Assembly: GCA_020061465.1 (NCBI GenBank)
Contig: JAGUYG010000101.1
Span: forward strand, 1-33,561
From: Ignavibacteriales bacterium
GTDB taxonomy: Bacteria > Bacteroidota > Ignavibacteria > Ignavibacteriales > Ignavibacteriaceae
Length of the DNA stretch: 33,561 nt
Direction of reading: 5' to 3'
Part shown: positions 33,006-33,561 of the stretch, in pieces
How positions within the stretch are numbered: the first letter of the stretch is position 1
Layout of the letters: each line of letters opens with the position of its first letter
Notes under the pieces: model-generated
The model's database searches: none
Seen by the model: only the letters and a program-made list of their open reading frames with translations
Told to the model about the DNA's origin: nothing
Translations under genes and position numbers: made by a program

Positions 33006-33293
33006 TTAATTATGGAATAGCCTTTCGAAGCCCGAGTATGGCATCAATGGAACTATGTCGAATGTAATTAAATTTTCTTGAACAAGAGGAAGGGTGTCAA
33101 GATGTTTTTCTGCCTCTTCTAAACTCGTACATTCAAGAATGATTATGGCAAACTGCTCATCCGTAAAATAAATTTCCCGTATAACTCCGCTTTTATATAA
33201 TTCCCATACCCTTAAAGCTTCCGACTTAAGAAAAGGTTGATAATTTGTTTCCTTCACACCGGGAATTTCCCTTTCAATTGCAAGTAATTTCAT
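33006..33293 (-). CDS. small dimeric alpha-beta barrel protein (muconolactone isomerase/YciI-like)
   Basis: A 95-residue protein with the beta-alpha-beta pattern of ferredoxin-like dimers: MKLLAIEREIPG, a helix EALRVWELYKSGVIREIYFT, then QFAIIILECTSLEEAEKHL, ending LVQENLITFDIVPLMPYSGF. The segment VWELYKSGVIREIYF matches small proteins usually annotated as muconolactone delta-isomerase-like or simply hypothetical. There is no aromatic-degradation context, so that name should not be taken as a function. Confidence 0.78.
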   Translation of the reverse strand: MKLLAIEREIPGVKETNYQPFLKSEALRVWELYKSGVIREIYFTDEQFAIIILECTSLEEAEKHLDTLPLVQENLITFDIVPLMPYSGFERLFHN

Positions 33294-33385
33294 AATGAAA
33301 ATTCTCTCTTTTTTTACTTTGTGATTTGGTTGTTGAATAACCTGATTATTTAATTGAAGATTTCATATTCGTTTTTTTTAAGTAC

Positions 33386-33559
33386 TCAAGTTGACCGTTT
33401 ATAATTGAGTAACTCATCTAGTATGACTTCAACAACCTTCTTTATTCCAATATTAAAATTTGCAATGGATTCTTCTCTTGAACCAAAAAATTTAATTAGT
33501 TCAAACGCCTTAACATTTGAAGGCAGAACATTTCGTATTTCATCATCAATAATTCCGCA
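33386..33559 (-). CDS. C-terminal end of an unidentified protein, cut by the right edge
   Basis: An open minus-strand frame entering from the right edge and ending at the TGA 33386-33388. It reads CGIIDDEIRNVLPSNVKAF, then ELIKFFGSREESIANF, NIGIKKVVEVIL, and ends LLNYKRST. Codon usage and helix pattern look coding, and a 58-codon run without a stop in this AT-rich DNA supports that. No family recognised. Confidence 0.5.
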   Translation of the reverse strand, partial: CGIIDDEIRNVLPSNVKAFELIKFFGSREESIANFNIGIKKVVEVILDELLNYKRST

Positions 33560-33561
33560 GC

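Noticed and set aside
33006-33293. Muconolactone isomerase function
   Set aside because: Only the small ferredoxin-like fold is evident; no aromatic catabolism genes are nearby.

Overview
The window looks like a chromosomal segment from the Ignavibacteria/Chlorobi side of the Bacteroidota. It is AT-rich, and a secreted glycosidase carries a C-terminal type IX secretion sorting domain starting with the NYPNPFN signature typical of that lineage. Weak Shine-Dalgarno sites, porin-like outer-membrane proteins and a complete compact his operon fit the same picture. This is inference from protein signatures only; no rRNA or tRNA gene was seen.

Layout. 1-2766: a 5'-truncated glnA fragment, an intact secreted GH3 glycosidase, then decayed genes: a TPR tail of a lost hydrolase and a HigB/HigA toxin-antitoxin pair in which both genes carry the same 19-base insert. 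2941-3504: a conserved membrane protein. 3870-9463 (minus strand): a tightly packed five-gene cassette that reads as an unusual restriction-modification/defence system. Its genes are a GHKL (MutL/MORC-like) ATPase with bacterial Ig-like domains, a probable winged-helix protein, a PvuII-type N4-cytosine DNA methyltransferase, an SRA-like HNH nuclease, and an HNH nuclease with a putative sulfur-binding (ScoMcrA SBD-like) N-terminus. 9487-11462: a toxin-antitoxin cluster, with an intact VapC and AbrB-type antitoxin, an MNT nucleotidyltransferase with a frameshifted HEPN partner, and a second antitoxin with an in-frame stop. 11881-15466: TrpB2-type tryptophan synthase beta chain, an AAA/DUF4143 ATPase with a palindromic operator-like region, and a small ferredoxin-like-fold protein.

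15760-23149 is a complete histidine operon (hisG-D-C-B-H-A-F-IE). It is preceded by a previously uncalled leader peptide with four consecutive His codons and by mutually exclusive antiterminator/terminator stems, a classical attenuator. A nested inverted-repeat element lies between hisC and hisB. HisB has an unexplained N-terminal domain of about 104 residues, and no histidinol-phosphatase gene is visible in the operon.

23218-33559 is mostly housekeeping: an outer-membrane protein, an acyl thioesterase, an MscS channel, a decayed MauE-like gene, YchF, a repeat-rich intergenic stretch, two translationally coupled amidohydrolase-family proteins (the second has lost its metal ligands), an NRDE protein, a small GNAT protein, OsmC, another outer-membrane protein, a small dimeric-barrel protein, and an unidentified gene cut by the right edge.

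The strongest candidate for an undescribed system is the 3870-9463 cassette. The histidine attenuator and the shared 19-mer insert in both HigA and HigB are the most concrete sequence-level observations.
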